Positions 62,640 to 64,000 of a stretch of DNA of 64,000 nt are shown here, in pieces (the first letter of the stretch is position 1; each line of letters opens with the position of its first letter). Location of the stretch: assembly GCA_016748015.1 (NCBI GenBank), contig JAAOMT010000295.1:130604-194603 (forward strand), read 5' to 3'. The stretch comes from Geosiphon pyriformis. Its lineage: Eukaryota; Glomeromycota; Glomeromycetes; Archaeosporales; Geosiphonaceae. The translations under genes and the position numbers were made by a program. The notes beneath the pieces were generated by a model. It searched no databases. It saw only the letters and a program-made list of their open reading frames with translations, and was not told the DNA's origin.

Positions 62640-63110
62640 TTTCTTCTCCTCTTTCTCAAATTTAATAAGTGGGGTTGTCGAGTTGGTGGTCTTGAAATGG
62701 CTACATGTGGCTGGTATATGTGTGTGTCAGCCATTCTGGTTAATTTGAAGCTCTTGTGTATTCCAATCAAGCAATGTGTTGGTTTTGGATAGCCAATCAT
62801 TCTCAATGAGTGCTTGGTATTGGGTGGCTTTTATGATCAGTACTTTGATTGGGACTATAATACCATTGATTTCGATGGAGAAGTTGTCAATCTCACCAAT
62901 GAGAGTTTTTGTTGTTTCATTGGTGGTTATGATTCTGGTGCTGGCAGTGCAATCAACTTAGCAACCTAATTGGTTCATGAGTTGTTTTGTAATGATGCTA
63001 CCAACTGATCCACTATCTAGGATCAGTTTAATAAAGTGGCCATCAACTTTGACATCAGTATATATGGCCATAATAAGTTTTTCTTCCAAAGCAGCTCCAC
63101 TAAATAATGG
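62640..63110 (-). pseudogene. Element C aspartic protease
   Basis: Active site ILDSGSVGSIIT (Asp-Ser-Gly at 63009-63017) intact within the open frame 62958-63398; the flap and rest (ALIENDWLSK) follow after a stop at 62958-62960. The protein upstream is the Pro/Gln/Ser-rich Gag-Pol linker. Confidence 0.83.
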
Positions 63111-64000
63111 CATGGTCAATGGTTCTTCAAGTTTAAACAGGAAGATGGTGTCTAGTGATTCATTCTCAGTAATGGTACCTGGCAGAATATTGCTGGTAAG
63201 TGTTAATTGTTGGTTGGTCTTCGGATTATTAGGTTGGATGTCTTCTGTAGTAACCAGGAGACTTAAATAGTTCTGGGAATTTGGGTTTTGGGTGTACCCA
63301 GTACCCAAATTCCATTGTAAAGATCTTGCTGGTTGTGTAAAAGAACTGGAGATCAGTTGGTGAACTACTATTGACGATCTCCAGCTTTGTTGGGTCAATC
63401 TCAGCCTTTGGATTTTGTTTTGAGGTAAGTTTTATGGTGGTGTTTGAATTTGTTAAGGCTGATAGATTATCTAAGATTGCAGCTAATAAATGAGTTGTAA
63501 CTGTGGTTAATAAATTGTCAGTATTGTTGGTTGATAAATTGGTGCTTGATATACTGGTGGATGATAAAGTGGTTGCTGTGTCATAAGTATGTAATTCTGA
63601 TGATATGGCTCTAAGTTTGATAGGTTATTTGGAATTTGAAACTGGCAATCGGGGTTTTAATATTGATTTTCTGATCATTGGTTATTTAAGCAATGGCAGC
63701 AATTGATTTGTAGGTGTTCTTGTTTACCACAATAGTAGCAAACATGCATTTCTTGTTGCCATTGTTGATTGGTTGACAATGATAAACACAACTAATTCTG
63801 GAAATGATTCGCATTTTCAGAATTATTATGTTGTTGTGGTGGTAGATAAATTGTGCGATTGTCAGCTAAATATTTCTCTAATTTCTGATTGATAGAATCA
63901 TTAAATTGGTTTAATTTGGAATCCAATTCAGATGATCCATTCATTACTAGATTAATGGCTTGAGCATGGTTAGCTTCAAGTTCAGTGGCTTCAAAATCTT
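63110..64000 (-). pseudogene. Element C gag C-terminal part and linker
   Basis: The knuckle CYYCGKQEHLQINC (C-x2-C-x4-H-x4-C) lies at 63699-63740. Upstream, to the window edge, is the capsid end (AINLVMNGSSELDSKLNQFN), matching B 37870-37925. Downstream is a low-complexity Gln/Pro/Tyr-rich linker with stops, then WNLGTGYTQNPNSQNYLSLL before the protease. The start is outside the window. Confidence 0.78.

Larger units (their letters stand above)
46519..64000 (-). mobile_element. Ty3/gypsy element C, minus strand, leaves the window to the right, carries element D
   Basis: Reading leftwards from 64000: Gag end, protease, Cys-rich module, dUTPase, RT, RNase H, integrase up to 58705; then element D; integrase from 48790 to 47919; ORF3; purine tract; and the 3' LTR, itself split by B. 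The integrase reads continuously across D once D and one ATGG are removed (PEAKAI on the right, QRADAES on the left). Same family as B with strong similarity in every domain. The 5' LTR and Gag start lie outside. Confidence 0.92.

Overview
The window looks like nuclear DNA of a fungus, most probably a Glomeromycotina (arbuscular mycorrhizal) species related to Rhizophagus. Three things point there: extreme AT richness, host genes with short GT-AG introns (72-117 bp), and a LINE family whose ORF1 and RNase H proteins resemble a family I remember as abundant in Rhizophagus. The placement is inference; the gene identities are read from the sequence. Only about 5.5 kb (24.5-30.0 kb) is host genes. 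The rest is decayed retrotransposons and AT-rich spacer.

Left third (1-24.4 kb). A Ty3/gypsy element (A) enters from the left and ends in its 3' LTR at 4931, inside a minus-strand LINE ORF1 relic (4932-6174). After a 3.6 kb AT-rich spacer come a minus-strand LINE with endonuclease, reverse transcriptase and RNase H (LINE-1, 9.9-15.1 kb), a plus-strand 3' half of a related LINE (LINE-3, 15.5-17.2 kb), more AT-rich DNA and a short LINE tail with poly(A) (21.2-21.35 kb). A diverged AT-rich block is present twice (7.4-8.2 and 18.5-19.4 kb). At 22.5-24.2 kb lies an unrecognised, less AT-rich relic.

Host island. A MYST histone acetyltransferase (minus, 7 exons), an EMC8/EMC9-type MPN protein (plus, 4 exons) and the RNA polymerase III subunit RPC10/RPC11, i.e. 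POLR3K type (minus, 3 exons). All three can be spliced by eye into complete family-length proteins.

Right half (31-64 kb) is a nest of retrotransposons. LINE-2 (minus) was hit in its endonuclease by Ty3 element C (minus, leaving the window at the right edge). Element B (plus, same family as C, 35563-46518, target duplication GTGG) landed in the 3' LTR of C. A solo LTR of the A/D family (43029-43990, target duplication CCAT) sits in the integrase of B. Full-length element D (48791-58704, target duplication ATGG) sits in the integrase of C.

Both Ty3 families share an unusual plan: Gag, protease, a cysteine-rich module, dUTPase, RT and RNase H in one frame; a stop conserved at the same place in all four elements; integrase starting shortly after it; then an unrecognised ORF (ORF3) before the 3' LTR. 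ORF3 of D is intact although almost everything else in the elements is broken by stops of the C-to-T / G-to-A type. This layout, with ORF3 and the Cys-rich/dUTPase insert, is the best candidate for something undescribed.
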